The notes below the pieces were generated by a model, which ran no database searches, was not told the origin of the DNA, and saw only the letters and a list, made by a program, of their open reading frames with translations. A program made the translations under genes and the position numbers. From Aquiflexum lacus (GTDB lineage Bacteria > Bacteroidota > Bacteroidia > Cytophagales > Cyclobacteriaceae): a stretch of DNA of 64,000 bases. The stretch spans positions 215,241-279,240 of the forward strand of contig NZ_JABFHF010000004.1 of NCBI RefSeq assembly GCF_015476655.1, written 5' to 3'. Positions 9,601 through 17,458 of this stretch are shown here, in pieces (within the stretch, counting starts at the first letter, position 1; the number at the start of each line of letters is the position of its first letter).

Positions 9601-10038
9601 TTTGGCTGCCAGTTCTTTGTCAAGTAACGTCGCTTTGACGACTAGTTTCCCGTTTTCCTTAAATCTTCTTGCTGTTTCTTTGACAATTGCAAAAGCATCG
9701 ATCAAGACTTTATCCAAAGTCACTTCCAAGGCCTCATCTCTTGACTTTTCGGTATTGTCAATTTCATTGAAAAGCGCATCCTTCTCATGTACCTTATCAG
9801 CAGCAAGTGCATTGATTTTTTCCCTTAATTCAGCTATTCTATCATCAAATGTTTTTAAATCTGCATTGATGATCGTTTTGATTTCTTCGGTTTTCGCCCG
9901 CAGTTGGTCATCACTGAGGTTTTTTAATTTATTAAAGGCATCATTGATCAGGGGAACCCTAGGGGCCAATTCTTTTATATCTCTATCTGACTTCGTTCCA
10001 AAAACTTTTGCCAGACCTTTGGCTAATAATTCTAACAT
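6658..10038 (-). CDS. secA: Preprotein translocase ATPase SecA
   Basis: A 1,126-residue SecA, the motor that pushes unfolded preproteins through SecYEG. The N-terminus is the standard MLELLAKGLAKVFGTKSDRD. Walker A is in MATGEGKTLVSTLPAYL and the DEAD-like box in MIDEVDSVLIDDARTPLIISG. Helicase motifs TVNDYLAKRD, YGTNNEFGFDYLRDNM, MAGRGTDIKL and RQLRGRSGRQGD are all present. As in other Bacteroidota it is ~200 residues longer than the E. coli protein. The C-terminal linker is Ser/Gln/Arg-rich, and the end (DGKCIVIEH) lacks the Cys-rich SecB-binding zinc motif. It heads the secA-SPOR-M20 run; a strong palindrome sits just upstream of the start. Confidence 0.98.
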   Translation of the reverse strand: MLELLAKGLAKVFGTKSDRDIKELAPRVPLINDAFNKLKNLSDDQLRAKTEEIKTIINADLKTFDDRIAELREKINALAADKVHEKDALFNEIDNTEKSRDEALEVTLDKVLIDAFAIVKETARRFKENGKLVVKATLLDKELAAKKANVEISGEEAIWHNKWMAAGTEVVWDMVHYDVQLIGGMVLHKGKIAEMATGEGKTLVSTLPAYLNALAGRGVHLVTVNDYLAKRDSEWNAPLFEFHGLSVDCIDKYPPNSDQRRKAYASDIVYGTNNEFGFDYLRDNMARDANDLVQGKHHFAMIDEVDSVLIDDARTPLIISGPIPRGDEHEFMDMKPRVSTLVDEQRKLVQGFLASAKKLIAEGNEKEGGLSLFRAFRGMPKYKPLIKYLSEPGIRVILQKTENYYLQDNKRMMPEADEPLLFTIEEKTNGIELTDNGIEVITTKNENPTFFILPDIGVEIADMEKNPDLDDREKLIRKEEIIKDYGIKAQRIHTVNQLLKAYCMFEKDTEYILVDGKVKIVDEQTGRVMEGRRYSDGLHQAIEAKENVKVEDATQTYATITLQNYFRMYHKLSGMTGTAETEAGEFWTIYKLDVVVIPTNKPIVRDDREDKVYKTVREKFNAVADEIVELTTAGRPVLVGTTSVEISEVLSRMLTIRKIQHQVLNAKQHAREADVVAEAGKPGTVTIATNMAGRGTDIKLTPESRAAGGLAIVGTERHESRRVDRQLRGRSGRQGDVGSSQFFVSLEDNLMRMFGSDRIAKLMDRMGLEEGEVIQHSMITKSIERAQRKVEENNFGVRKRLLEYDDVMNSQREVVYKRRKNALMGERLELDILNVMYDVSEDIVQMGKSTEDVENLRMNIFSSLGIDHPFTIDDLKSKDSNVLTRELFDAAYKNYVSKNEKILQKALPILKDVHIQRGATVKEIMVPITDGVKQIGVVINLESAVKHEGSDLIRAIEKNVTLAIIDQNWKEHLRDMDDLKQSVQNAVYEQKDPLLIYKFEAFEMFKRFVGRLNEDTISFISKAELPTQDPSQVKAAQSQRRDDGNVKASKEEVSSSLNPGSRRQSAAAVANRTEAPQVVAPRKSEKVYGRNDKVSVQYADGKTVKDVKYKSVERDVADGKCIVIEH

Positions 10039-10059
10039 AATTGATTCAGTATAATATGG

Positions 10060-10085
10060 GGCCTTAAAATTAAGGCCTTTTTGTT
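10060..10085 (+). terminator. Palindromic hairpin upstream of secA, terminator-like on the plus strand
   Basis: GGCCTTAA (10060-10067) pairs perfectly with TTAAGGCC (10070-10077) and is followed on the plus strand by TTTTTGTT. Its orientation as an intrinsic terminator is opposite to secA and no plus-strand gene reads into it. On the minus strand it would lie in the secA leader, 22-39 bases before the start codon, where it could be a regulatory hairpin. Confidence 0.5.
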
Positions 10086-10095
10086 AATAATCTTT

Positions 10096-10338
10096 ATGAG
10101 ATATGAGATATGAGATGTGAGATATGAGATTTGGGTCTATTTAGATATACAAGTAAGTATAGAGCAATAAGGGCAATAGAGAAGAGACAAAATAGAATTT
10201 TGTTTTTACTTAATATTTATTGGATCACCTCCATTATATTGATTTAGGTGAAACAAACCCAAGTCTTGGCCCTCGTTTCTTGTTTCTTGGTTCTCAAATC
10301 TCACGTCTCACGTCTCACGTCTTATGTCTCAAATCTCA
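10096..10338. repeat. Simple repeats in inverted orientation between secA and dapF
   Basis: 10096-10135 consists of repeated GAGATATGAGAT/GTGAGATATGAG units. 10292-10338 carries the complementary type, repeated CTCACGT and GTCTCAAATCTCA units that run into the stop codon of dapF. The two blocks could pair across ~150 bases. No coding sequence is seen between them (10136-10291). Such degenerate TGAGATGTGAGA blocks are, to my knowledge, a recurring intergenic feature in related genomes; a similar ATTTTAGATTGATG block follows alr near 38788. Confidence 0.6.
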
Positions 10339-11109
10339 TACTTCAATTCTTCCTTCAAAAACCTGTTCTGCTGGCCCTATGAGTTTAATGCGGTGAAAAC
10401 TCCCATCTGGATTTTCAGTAAACCTAACCTTTAAATTGCCCCCGAGTGTTTTTATTTTAACTTCATTGAGCCCTTTTTGGTTACCATATACTATGGCACA
10501 TGCTGTAACTCCTGTTCCACAGGACAGGGTTTCGTCTTCAACTCCTCTTTCGTATGTCCTGACTTGAATTTCTCCATTGGTCAAGGGCGTGACAAAATTC
10601 ACATTTGTCCCTTTGGGTGCATAGTTGTCATTGTAGCGGATTTTGGTTCCTTCTTCAAATACAGGATATTCAAGCACATTTTCCACAAACCTTACATGAT
10701 GCGGAGAGCCTGTATCCACAAAGAAATCATGGCCTGCATTTTCCAAATTTAAAACTGGACTCATGCCCAACTCCACCTCATTTCCCACAACTTTTGCCTC
10801 ATGCGCGCCATCTATGGCATAGAAGTTAGTATTTATTCCAATAATTCCCAGAAACTTGGAAAAAGCCACAGCACACCTCGCTCCATTTCCACACATACTC
10901 TGAGAACCATCTGCATTGAAATAAATCATTTCAAAGTCAAAACCTACTTTGTTTCGAATTAAGATCAGTCCGTCCGAACCAATCCCAAATTTTCTGTGAC
11001 ATAGATTTTGGATCAGAGGAAGGTTTTTTTCAGGGAAAGCATTTGATCTGTCATCTATCATAACAAAATCATTTCCTGTGCCCTGATATTTATAAAAGGA
11101 AATTTCCAT
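10336..11109 (-). CDS. dapF: Diaminopimelate epimerase
   Basis: A 257-residue DapF, which converts LL- to meso-diaminopimelate for lysine and peptidoglycan synthesis. The start at 11109 (MEISFYKYQGTGNDFVMID) fits the family; an in-frame start at 11157 adds an unlikely 16-residue tail. The two catalytic cysteines lie in MCGNGARC and LSCGTGVTAC, and FDGADG-like and GSPHHVRF substrate motifs are present. The protein is slightly shorter than typical enterobacterial DapF but contains both halves of the pseudo-symmetric fold. It stands upstream of the inverted simple repeats and secA on the same strand. Confidence 0.95.
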   Translation of the reverse strand: MEISFYKYQGTGNDFVMIDDRSNAFPEKNLPLIQNLCHRKFGIGSDGLILIRNKVGFDFEMIYFNADGSQSMCGNGARCAVAFSKFLGIIGINTNFYAIDGAHEAKVVGNEVELGMSPVLNLENAGHDFFVDTGSPHHVRFVENVLEYPVFEEGTKIRYNDNYAPKGTNVNFVTPLTNGEIQVRTYERGVEDETLSCGTGVTACAIVYGNQKGLNEVKIKTLGGNLKVRFTENPDGSFHRIKLIGPAEQVFEGRIEV

Positions 11110-11303
11110 GTCTATTTTGATACCTTTTAGAGGTAACGTATTTTTTTCAAAAACCAAACCAAGTATTTATGGTTCTACAAACATAACCAACTTGTCACAA
11201 TTTCAGACTTAATGTCTGATTTATGGTTTCAAAATCAAGTCGAATTGGTTAACTTGGAAATTCTTTAGAATGAAAAACCATTTCAAAAAGAAAAAATCAA
11301 TCT

Positions 11304-12074
11304 ATGAAAAAGACAAATTTTAATGTTTCCAGAAGAACATTTCTAAGCCATAGTTCAAAGGCGACCTTTGCTTTGGGCATAGGAAGCAGTATGATCGGCT
11401 CTGCATTTCTGACCGCCTGTGGTGGTGGAGAGAGTGAAGGAGAAGCCGTTTCTTTACTGAGTACAGGTTTCGAACAGACTCCATTAGGTTATGATTATAT
11501 GGCTTTGGAGCCACATATCGATCAAATGACCATGGAAATACATTATACCAAACACGCCGCAGCTTATGCCAAAAACCTTGGAGAAGCAGCGTCAGAAGAA
11601 AATGTGGATGTAAGCAGGCCTTTGGAAGAAGTGATGATGAATATCTCCAAGTATTCAACCAAGATGAGAAACAATGGAGGCGGACACTACAATCATGAGC
11701 TTTTTTGGAAAATCATGACGCCTTCGGGACAGGGAATGCCAAGCGGCAATTTGGCAGAAGCCATCACAGGAGCATTTGGAAGCTTTGAAGTTTTTAAAGA
11801 GCAGTTTGAGACAGCCGCCAAAACCAGATTTGGATCAGGTTGGGCTTGGTTGGTATTGGATAAAGACAATTTACTGAAGGTAGGTTCTACCCCTAATCAG
11901 GACAACCCTTTGATGGACATCTCCGAATTTCAGGGAATACCGTTAATGGGCATCGATGTATGGGAACATGCCTATTATCTCAATTACCAAAACAGAAGAC
12001 CTGATTATGTGACTGCCTTTTGGAGTGTTGTCAATTGGGATGAAGTGGGCAGACGATATGATACTTTAGTATAA
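11304..12074 (+). CDS. Exported Fe/Mn superoxide dismutase with Tat-type and lipoprotein-like leader
   Basis: A 256-residue protein with residues ~60-256 forming a complete Fe/Mn superoxide dismutase. Metal ligands sit in [22 protein letters not shown] and [21 protein letters not shown] (Asp and His). In front is a ~40-residue leader with a twin-arginine motif ([10 protein letters not shown]), a hydrophobic stretch and a lipobox-like LTAC followed by GGGES. Folded, metal-loaded SOD export by Tat fits its biology. If the Cys is lipidated, this is a membrane-anchored periplasmic SOD, which is inference. Monocistronic: a good terminator follows at 12101 and 146 bases of non-coding DNA precede the signal for this strand. 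Confidence 0.93.
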   Translation: MKKTNFNVSRRTFLSHSSKATFALGIGSSMIGSAFLTACGGGESEGEAVSLLSTGFEQTPLGYDYMALEPHIDQMTMEIHYTKHAAAYAKNLGEAASEENVDVSRPLEEVMMNISKYSTKMRNNGGGHYNHELFWKIMTPSGQGMPSGNLAEAITGAFGSFEVFKEQFETAAKTRFGSGWAWLVLDKDNLLKVGSTPNQDNPLMDISEFQGIPLMGIDVWEHAYYLNYQNRRPDYVTAFWSVVNWDEVGRRYDTLV

Positions 12075-12100
12075 TAAACTGCTTAAAATAATTATTAAGT

Positions 12101-12125
12101 GGCCGGTTTTTCCGGCCATTTTTAT
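12101..12125 (+). terminator. Intrinsic terminator after the superoxide dismutase gene
   Basis: GGCCGG pairs with CCGGCC around a T5 loop, followed by ATTTTTATTTTATTT. It begins 27 bases after the SOD stop codon. Confidence 0.9.
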
Positions 12126-12205
12126 TTTATTTGAAAAAGCGTTTTTCCCCAAATCGGGGAGTATAATTGATAAGTTTTTAAAACACCACTTCTATAAATT
12201 CCTCC

Positions 12206-12673
12206 ATGCAAGATCCAAAAAGCCTCACCTCAGTCGCTGCTTTCCATCAGACTTTCAAACATCCCATCCTTCCCGAACCCCAAATCCCTGATGCAAAGAG
12301 ATGTCAATTGCGGGTTTCCCTGATTTCCGAGGAACTGAAAGAATTGGAAGAAGGAATTCAAAACGGAGATATCGTGGAAATTGCCGATGCCCTTTGTGAC
12401 ATCCAATATGTATTGTCCGGGGCAATTTTGGAATTCGGATTGGCTGACAAATTCAAGGAACTATTTGATGAGGTCCAAAGGTCCAATATGAGCAAAGCCT
12501 GCAAAACCGAAGGGGAAGCCCAAAAGACGGTTGAACATTATGCAAGTCAGGGAGTAGATTGTTTTTATGAACAAGAAGGTGAACTGTTTTTGGTATTTAG
12601 AAAGGAAGACCGGAAAACTTTAAAGTCTGTTAATTACTCGCCGGCGGATTTGAAGGGGGTATTGGGGAGATAA
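12206..12673 (+). CDS. All-alpha NTP pyrophosphohydrolase (MazG/PRA-PH-like)
   Basis: A 155-residue protein of the all-alpha NTP-pyrophosphatase superfamily. The acidic metal-binding pattern is visible as ISEELKELEEGIQNGD (E-E-x2-E) and, one helix later, EIADALCDIQYV (E-x2-D-x3-D). The C-terminal ~50 residues are a small extension seen in phosphoribosyl-ATP pyrophosphohydrolase-like members. Likely house-cleaning hydrolysis of a non-canonical nucleotide; the specific substrate is unknown. No his genes adjoin it. Confidence 0.82.
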   Translation: MQDPKSLTSVAAFHQTFKHPILPEPQIPDAKRCQLRVSLISEELKELEEGIQNGDIVEIADALCDIQYVLSGAILEFGLADKFKELFDEVQRSNMSKACKTEGEAQKTVEHYASQGVDCFYEQEGELFLVFRKEDRKTLKSVNYSPADLKGVLGR

Positions 12674-12896
12674 GGTCTATAAAATGAATATTGTTATTGA
12701 TTATAATATAATTATCAATAATCTGTTTACAGCGAAGATAATACGTACATATCTGAATAAAAAGAAATAGTATGTCGGAAACGGCGAATATACCAAATAA
12801 TTTTTTTAACTTTTTTTAGTTTAATCCCGTACAATTGAGTATCCTTTTTAAGGACATTTTCAATGTAAGTATAAGATTCATTTAATTCTGAAACCC
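12674..12896. other. AT-rich intergenic region
   Basis: No gene is seen. The stretch 12690-12860 is strongly AT-rich with short T tracts and probably carries the promoter of the following beta-barrel gene. I could not assign a specific promoter. Confidence 0.4.
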
Positions 12897-13727
12897 ATGA
12901 AAAACAGACTTATTCTTCTTTCGGTTTTTTTGATGCCTTTGCTATTGATTCCTATCTTCTCTCAGGCCCAGTTTGAGGTTGGTTTAGGATACCTCAACTC
13001 CACGCCCCGAGGGCCGATGAGTACTTATATCAATCGTGCAAGTCATGGCTTTTCTACAGATTTGGCCTACCGCATTCCCAAGACCAAACTCAGTGTAGGT
13101 GTTCAATTTGCAATTTCAGATTATGGAAATGAAAAGCGGGAAGAATTGTATCGCTTTGATAATGGCTATGAAGGCAATGTTGATGTAGAAATTTATAACC
13201 TCTTTACAAACAATTCAGCATATATAAAGTATGATATTGTGGATAACGGATTTGCCCAGCCTTACCTGTTTTTTGGAGGCGGTTTGAGCAATATTTCCAC
13301 TGATTTGTCCATCCTTGATCCAAGAGAGGTATTTACCTCAGATTGTCCAAAACCTTTGGAATCCACTACATTAGTGAGCGACCGGACTTCATATTTACTC
13401 CTGGGCGGCGGCCTAAGGTTTGATTTGAGTTATCCTTTCAAATCCCTCGAAAGAAGAAAATGGCTTTTTGATATTCGCCTTAACTACCTAAATGGCGGAG
13501 AAGTAAGGTACATGAGTTTGAACGAACCTAGCAACAACACAACCACCCTAAGAGGCGAAAATGTATCTTTTGATTTTGTGAGTGCTGCACAGCCTGATAT
13601 AATTCATGAATACCATGCAGGCTCTTCTTACAGGACACACATGCAGTTTATCACTGTCAATGCCGGCCTGTTTTATGTTTTGGGAAATAAAAAAGGGGAT
13701 GGTGCTGGTTATTTAAATCGTTGGTAA
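12897..13727 (+). CDS. Predicted outer-membrane beta-barrel protein, unknown function
   Basis: A 276-residue exported protein. Residues 1-24 form a Sec signal peptide (hydrophobic run ending FSQAQ). The rest alternates aromatic and small residues in beta-strand-like segments (FEVGLGYLNSTPRGPM, KLSVGVQFAISDYG, PYLFFGGGLSNIS, YLLLGGGLRFDLSYPF, FITVNAGLFYVLGNKK). These features are typical of an 8-10-stranded porin-like barrel. Two Cys residues are not conserved motifs I recognise. No paralogue lies in the window and no operon partner is evident. Could bind or transport a small ligand; function not inferable. Confidence 0.7.
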   Translation: MKNRLILLSVFLMPLLLIPIFSQAQFEVGLGYLNSTPRGPMSTYINRASHGFSTDLAYRIPKTKLSVGVQFAISDYGNEKREELYRFDNGYEGNVDVEIYNLFTNNSAYIKYDIVDNGFAQPYLFFGGGLSNISTDLSILDPREVFTSDCPKPLESTTLVSDRTSYLLLGGGLRFDLSYPFKSLERRKWLFDIRLNYLNGGEVRYMSLNEPSNNTTTLRGENVSFDFVSAAQPDIIHEYHAGSSYRTHMQFITVNAGLFYVLGNKKGDGAGYLNRW

Positions 13728-13745
13728 TTATCGCATGATGTGCGG

Positions 13746-13893
13746 CTAAATACGAGGGTCATTTTTTAAAGACTTGATCTGTTCCATCACAATACTTCGA
13801 AATTTACTGCCAAGTCCTCTTTGGATATCATTGTACCATTTCTTTAATATCTACAATGGCATCAGGATCTACTTTGACATTACAGGTAATCAT
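13746..13893 (-). pseudogene. Degraded RelE/ParE-family toxin
   Basis: The ATG at 13893 overlaps the antitoxin stop codon as ATGA. The first frame reads MITCNVKVDPDAIVDIKE and stops four codons later. One base further along, a second frame continues KWYNDIQRGLGSKFRSIVME followed by QIKSLKNDPRI, then stops. Joined, these match the N-terminal two thirds of a RelE/ParE toxin (a D-A-x3-I, W-Y-N, Q-x-G-L-G pattern). The frameshift and the early stop leave no full-length toxin. Confidence 0.72.
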
Positions 13894-14123
13894 TCCTCAT
13901 TCAGGATTTTTTGAGCTTCTTCCAAGTCCAAAAGTCTTTCAGGGTCTTGCCGAACTTTTTCAAACCTGTTCATCACTAATTTTTGATGCTCATCGTAAAT
14001 TTCAATCAAAACATCTTTCTTGGAAGCAAATTCAAGCATACTTTCAATGGCATTGATAAGGTCAATATCATTAACCTGTTTGACTTTTTCAATAATTATG
14101 GCTTTTTGATCTTCTATACTCAT
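13890..14123 (-). CDS. Antitoxin-like small protein upstream of a decayed RelE/ParE toxin
   Basis: A 77-residue acidic, helical protein (MSIEDQKAIIIEKVKQVND ... LLDLEEAQKILNEE). Length, position and the ATGA overlap with the toxin remnant identify it as the antitoxin partner of a type II toxin-antitoxin pair. I see no clear ribbon-helix-helix motif; the middle (IYDEHQKLVMNRFEKVRQDP) is the kind of region that wraps a toxin. It remains open although the toxin is broken, so it may be an orphan or residual antitoxin. Confidence 0.6.
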   Translation of the reverse strand: MSIEDQKAIIIEKVKQVNDIDLINAIESMLEFASKKDVLIEIYDEHQKLVMNRFEKVRQDPERLLDLEEAQKILNEE

Positions 14124-14217
14124 CGCTCCAAATATTTATTTTAGCCTATTTACATCAAATCCATCCAAGATGCACAAGATCCCACCCAAATTTCCTTTGA
14201 GTGGGGCTAAGAAAGTA

Positions 14218-15924
14218 TTATTTCAAACCCGTCATCGCATGATGCGCTGCCCTTGCCGCAAAAGCCATATAGGTTAAAGATGGGTTTTGGGTAGCGGTGG
14301 AGGTCATGGATGCCCCGTCAGTCACATATACATTGGATACCGAATGCAGTTGGTGGTTGGCATTGAGTAGGGAGGTTTTTGGGTCTTTGCCCATTCTGAC
14401 ACCGCCCATTTCGTGGATATCCAAGCCAGGGGCACGCTTGTCATCACGGAGTCTTATATTGGTGAATCCGGCTTTTTCAAACATCTCAGTCATCTGTTCC
14501 TGATAATCTTTGATCATTTTCTCGTCATTGTCATCATAATCCACATTGACTTTCAAAAGCGGAATCCCCCAAGCATCTTTTTGGTTGGGGTCCAAAGCCA
14601 CATAGTTGCTTTCTTTGGGTATGGTCTCTCCCATCATGTGGGAACCCACATGCCAAGGCCCATATTTATCAGGATTTAACAAGCTCTCCTTTAATTCCAT
14701 TCCAATACTGTTTTGGTCGGAATAAGTACCACGACTTGCACTGAAGCCGGCAGCATAACCTCTCAAGAAATCAGTCTCCTGCTTGTGGAGATTTCGGAAC
14801 CTTGGAAAATATCCTGAGGTAGGTCTGCCTCCTTGGGTAGTATATTCCAAATGTCCTTCATATTGGGCTGATACACCTGCTCTATAATTATGGAAAGCCA
14901 CAAATTTGCCCAAAAGTCCATTGTCATTCCCCAACCCATTTGGAAAACGGTTAGAGGTAGAATTGAGTAATATCAAATTGGTATTGAGTGCCGCGGCATT
15001 GACAAAGATTACATCAGCATAGTATTCTTCCAACTCTTTGGTATGGGCATCTACAATCCTTACTCCCGTGGCTTTGCCTTTTTCTTCATCATAGATGATA
15101 GAATGAACTACGGCATCTGTCCGCATTGTCATATTCCCTGTTCTTTCCGCCCAAGGAATTGTGGAAGAGTTCGCAGAAAAATAACCTCCAAAAGGACAGC
15201 CTCTTTGACAAAGGTTTCTGCTCTGGCATTTTGCCCTGCCTTGTTTGGCATAATAATCCAAGTTACCCGTAATGTGTGCACAGCGGGCCAAAATCATATG
15301 CCTATCGTTGCCATAGTGCTTTTTGAGTTGATCGGCAAAATACTGTTCCACCACATTCAATGGAAAGCCGGGCAAAAATTCACCATCAGGCAAATTTGGA
15401 AGCCCATCTTTGTTACCGGAAACCCCTACAAATTTCTCCACATGACTATACCAAGGTTCAATGTCCTTGTATCTGATGGGCCAATCCACTGCAAAGCCAT
15501 CCCTTGAAGGCCCTTCAAAATCAAGGTCGGATATTCTTTGAACCTGTCTCGCCCAAAGCAGGGATTTTCCTCCTACCTGATAACCACGGATCCAATCAAA
15601 TGGCTTTTCCTGCACATAGGGATGTTCTTTGTCCTTCACAAAAAAGTGCTGGGCATCTTCCTTGAATGCATAGCATCGGCTTACCACAGGATTTTCTTCC
15701 TGAACTGCCTGAGGAATCTGTCCCCTATGTTCAAATTCATAGGGAAGCATATTGGTAGTGGGATAATCCTTGATGTGCTTGACATCGCGGCCTCTTTCAA
15801 TGACCAGGGTTTTTACGCCATGTTCACAGAGTTCTTTTGCAGCCCAACTTCCACTCATTCCCGAACCGATTACAATGGCCTGAAATGTTCTTTCTTTTGT
15901 TGCGTCTATATTGAAATTAGCCAT
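14218..15924 (-). CDS. GMC family FAD-dependent oxidoreductase, large subunit of a gluconate-dehydrogenase-like complex
   Basis: A 568-residue glucose-methanol-choline oxidoreductase. The FAD-binding dinucleotide motif is IVIGSGMSGSWAAKEL near the N-terminus, followed by VIERG. GGKSLLWARQVQR and the C-terminal TDGASMTSTATQNPSLT match the GMC flavin and catalytic regions. A CQSRNLCQRGCPFGG segment holds a Cys cluster. The start at 15924 (MANFNIDATKE) overlaps the stop of the subunit-3 gene (ATGGCTAA), so the pair is translationally coupled. The oxidoreductase has no signal peptide itself and is probably carried out through the Tat system with its small subunit. Oxidises a sugar or polyol, identity unknown. 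A cytochrome c subunit is not seen nearby. Confidence 0.9.
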   Translation of the reverse strand: MANFNIDATKERTFQAIVIGSGMSGSWAAKELCEHGVKTLVIERGRDVKHIKDYPTTNMLPYEFEHRGQIPQAVQEENPVVSRCYAFKEDAQHFFVKDKEHPYVQEKPFDWIRGYQVGGKSLLWARQVQRISDLDFEGPSRDGFAVDWPIRYKDIEPWYSHVEKFVGVSGNKDGLPNLPDGEFLPGFPLNVVEQYFADQLKKHYGNDRHMILARCAHITGNLDYYAKQGRAKCQSRNLCQRGCPFGGYFSANSSTIPWAERTGNMTMRTDAVVHSIIYDEEKGKATGVRIVDAHTKELEEYYADVIFVNAAALNTNLILLNSTSNRFPNGLGNDNGLLGKFVAFHNYRAGVSAQYEGHLEYTTQGGRPTSGYFPRFRNLHKQETDFLRGYAAGFSASRGTYSDQNSIGMELKESLLNPDKYGPWHVGSHMMGETIPKESNYVALDPNQKDAWGIPLLKVNVDYDDNDEKMIKDYQEQMTEMFEKAGFTNIRLRDDKRAPGLDIHEMGGVRMGKDPKTSLLNANHQLHSVSNVYVTDGASMTSTATQNPSLTYMAFAARAAHHAMTGLK

Positions 15925-16471
15925 TGATTCTTTCAGGTTTAAGTTCGGCAATCAGGACATCTCCCTTGTATTCTCCAGGAATAAGGGAATAGGGTTTTAC
16001 TTCGGTCTGCATATATTCCGATACCATAAAACCTTGAATGGTAAAGCGTTTGGTAGTCCTCAGGAAATTCTTTATGACTTGTTGGCTTTCATCCTCAGTG
16101 GATAATCCTTCCAAAACCAAAGTTTCTCTTTGCTCTTGGGACAATTTCTCAAATTTGTCTCTTGTAGATTTTTTGCTAAAATCATCAAAACCTTTTAGTC
16201 CAGACATAAAAATTTGTTGGGCTTCTTTTTCCATACAGTCATTGACCATGACCAGGATAAAATCCTGCACTTCAATATCCGCGGCACCTTTTAGATTACC
16301 TGCAGGGATAATGGTATCTGCAATTTCAGCCAAAAGCTGTTTTAGGGTAGGGGTGATTTCAAGGTTTTGGTAAGCGCCGAGTATATCTTCTTTAGAGAAA
16401 TCGCAGGAAGGCACCAGCACCAAACCTCCTGTCAGGAGTGCCAGACTCCGGAGGGCATCTCTTCTTTTCAT
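15917..16471 (-). CDS. Gluconate 2-dehydrogenase subunit 3 family protein
   Basis: A 184-residue small subunit of the membrane-bound gluconate-dehydrogenase type. The N-terminus has adjacent arginines and a hydrophobic segment (MKRRDALRSLALLTGG) followed by a lipobox-like VPSC, indicating export, probably by Tat. The mature part contains the family's ADTIIPAG and the helical ...FDDFSKKSTRDKFEKLSQEQRE region. It is translated just before, and coupled to, the GMC flavoprotein gene, which it probably escorts across the membrane. Confidence 0.87.
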   Translation of the reverse strand: MKRRDALRSLALLTGGLVLVPSCDFSKEDILGAYQNLEITPTLKQLLAEIADTIIPAGNLKGAADIEVQDFILVMVNDCMEKEAQQIFMSGLKGFDDFSKKSTRDKFEKLSQEQRETLVLEGLSTEDESQQVIKNFLRTTKRFTIQGFMVSEYMQTEVKPYSLIPGEYKGDVLIAELKPERING

Positions 16472-16609
16472 ATTGAGGTCATTTGGATGAAATGTTAATC
16501 AGGGGAATAAGGTAAAAGTATATCATCATTTTTCATAACAAAAATTTAGGGATGGTTTTTATTTGACTTGGCTTTTTCAGTTTAACCACAGATTTCACGG
16601 ATTGGGAAC

Positions 16610-16946
16610 TTAAGATTGGATGAAGTTTTAGTTATTTAATCAGTAACATAAATGGAATCTAATTTCGGAATCAACCACTCGATCACATGCTTTGACAGAA
16701 AAAATCAGCGTTATTCCCTGAAATCCGTGTTTGGATTCTTTAACCACAGATAACGCTGATTTTCATAGATGGGCATTAAGAATGGAATTGCCTATAACGA
16801 GGTATTATCAATAACTTAACTGGAATTAAATTATGGAATCAACAATCCGATTTTATCCATTTATGGAATAAAAAATCAGCGTAAATCCGTAAAATCTGTG
16901 GTTATGATACTTTAACCACAGATAACGCTGATTTTCACAGATGGGG
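16610..16946. repeat. Two tandem ~165-bp repeats on the 3' side of the GxxExxY gene
   Basis: Units run from about 16610 to 16776 and from about 16777 to 16946. Each ends with an inverted pair: AAAATCAGCGT...GTGGTT against AACCACAGATAACGCTGATT, then TTTCA[TC]AGATGGG. The left halves also match (TTAAGA[TA]TGGA..., ...GGAATCAAC). A further AACCACAGATTTCACGGATT piece lies at 16584-16603. The hairpin arm resembles the arm in the other pair of repeats beyond the gene (17459-17782). No coding sequence is seen from 16472 to 16965. Confidence 0.78.
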
Positions 16947-16965
16947 ATACCAATCAAATCTTAAA

Positions 16966-17337
16966 TTAAAATCCATTGACTACTCTTTTGATTTCTACCG
17001 AGGGACTACCGAAATTTATCAACAATCCCAGCTTAAAATTACAGGCTTTCAAATAATGGAGAATTTGAGCCAAATGGATATCATCCAATTTTTTGACAGC
17101 TTTTAACTCCACAAGAACTCTATTTTCAACAACAATATCTGCAAAATAGGAACCTACAATTTGATCTTCGTAATAAACCTCCAAAGGATATTGTTGATAT
17201 ACAATTAATCCGCTCTTTTTTAATTCATATGCCAAAGCATTTTCATAAACTTTTTCCAAAAAGCCATCCCCTAAGGAATTAGAAACCCTGAATGATTTAC
17301 CTATGATTTCTTTGGTGATTTTATTTATCTCTTCCAT
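16966..17337 (-). CDS. GxxExxY protein (PD-(D/E)XK-like)
   Basis: A 123-residue protein of the GxxExxY family. The name motif is GFLEKVY near residue 24. The core AD-x4-ENRVLVELKAVKKL matches a PD-(D/E)XK nuclease-like fold: Asp, then Glu-x-Lys. The family has no firmly established function that I know of. It starts MEEINKITKEIIGKSFRVSN, typical for complete members, so the gene appears intact. It sits alone between two blocks of ~160-bp repeats that carry AACCAC...AGATTTTC hairpin arms, and this pairing is its most informative context. Confidence 0.88.
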   Translation of the reverse strand: MEEINKITKEIIGKSFRVSNSLGDGFLEKVYENALAYELKKSGLIVYQQYPLEVYYEDQIVGSYFADIVVENRVLVELKAVKKLDDIHLAQILHYLKACNFKLGLLINFGSPSVEIKRVVNGF

Positions 17338-17458
17338 CAGAAGTCAAAATAGCGAACAATAAACAACTATCTTCATTTTATCCGTTTAAGATAGAATTCC
17401 CAGTAGTTTATTTTTTTCTACCCGCAGATAGACTCTGATTTGCAAAGATTAATACTTA

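Noticed and set aside
9518..10054. 178-residue plus-strand open frame over the secA 5' end
   Set aside because: Ser-rich shadow antisense to secA; low-complexity composition reflects the complementary codons.
10096..10338. GAGATATGAGAT blocks as a CRISPR or phase-variable coding repeat
   Set aside because: Irregular unit lengths, no unique spacers, and they lie outside any reading frame.
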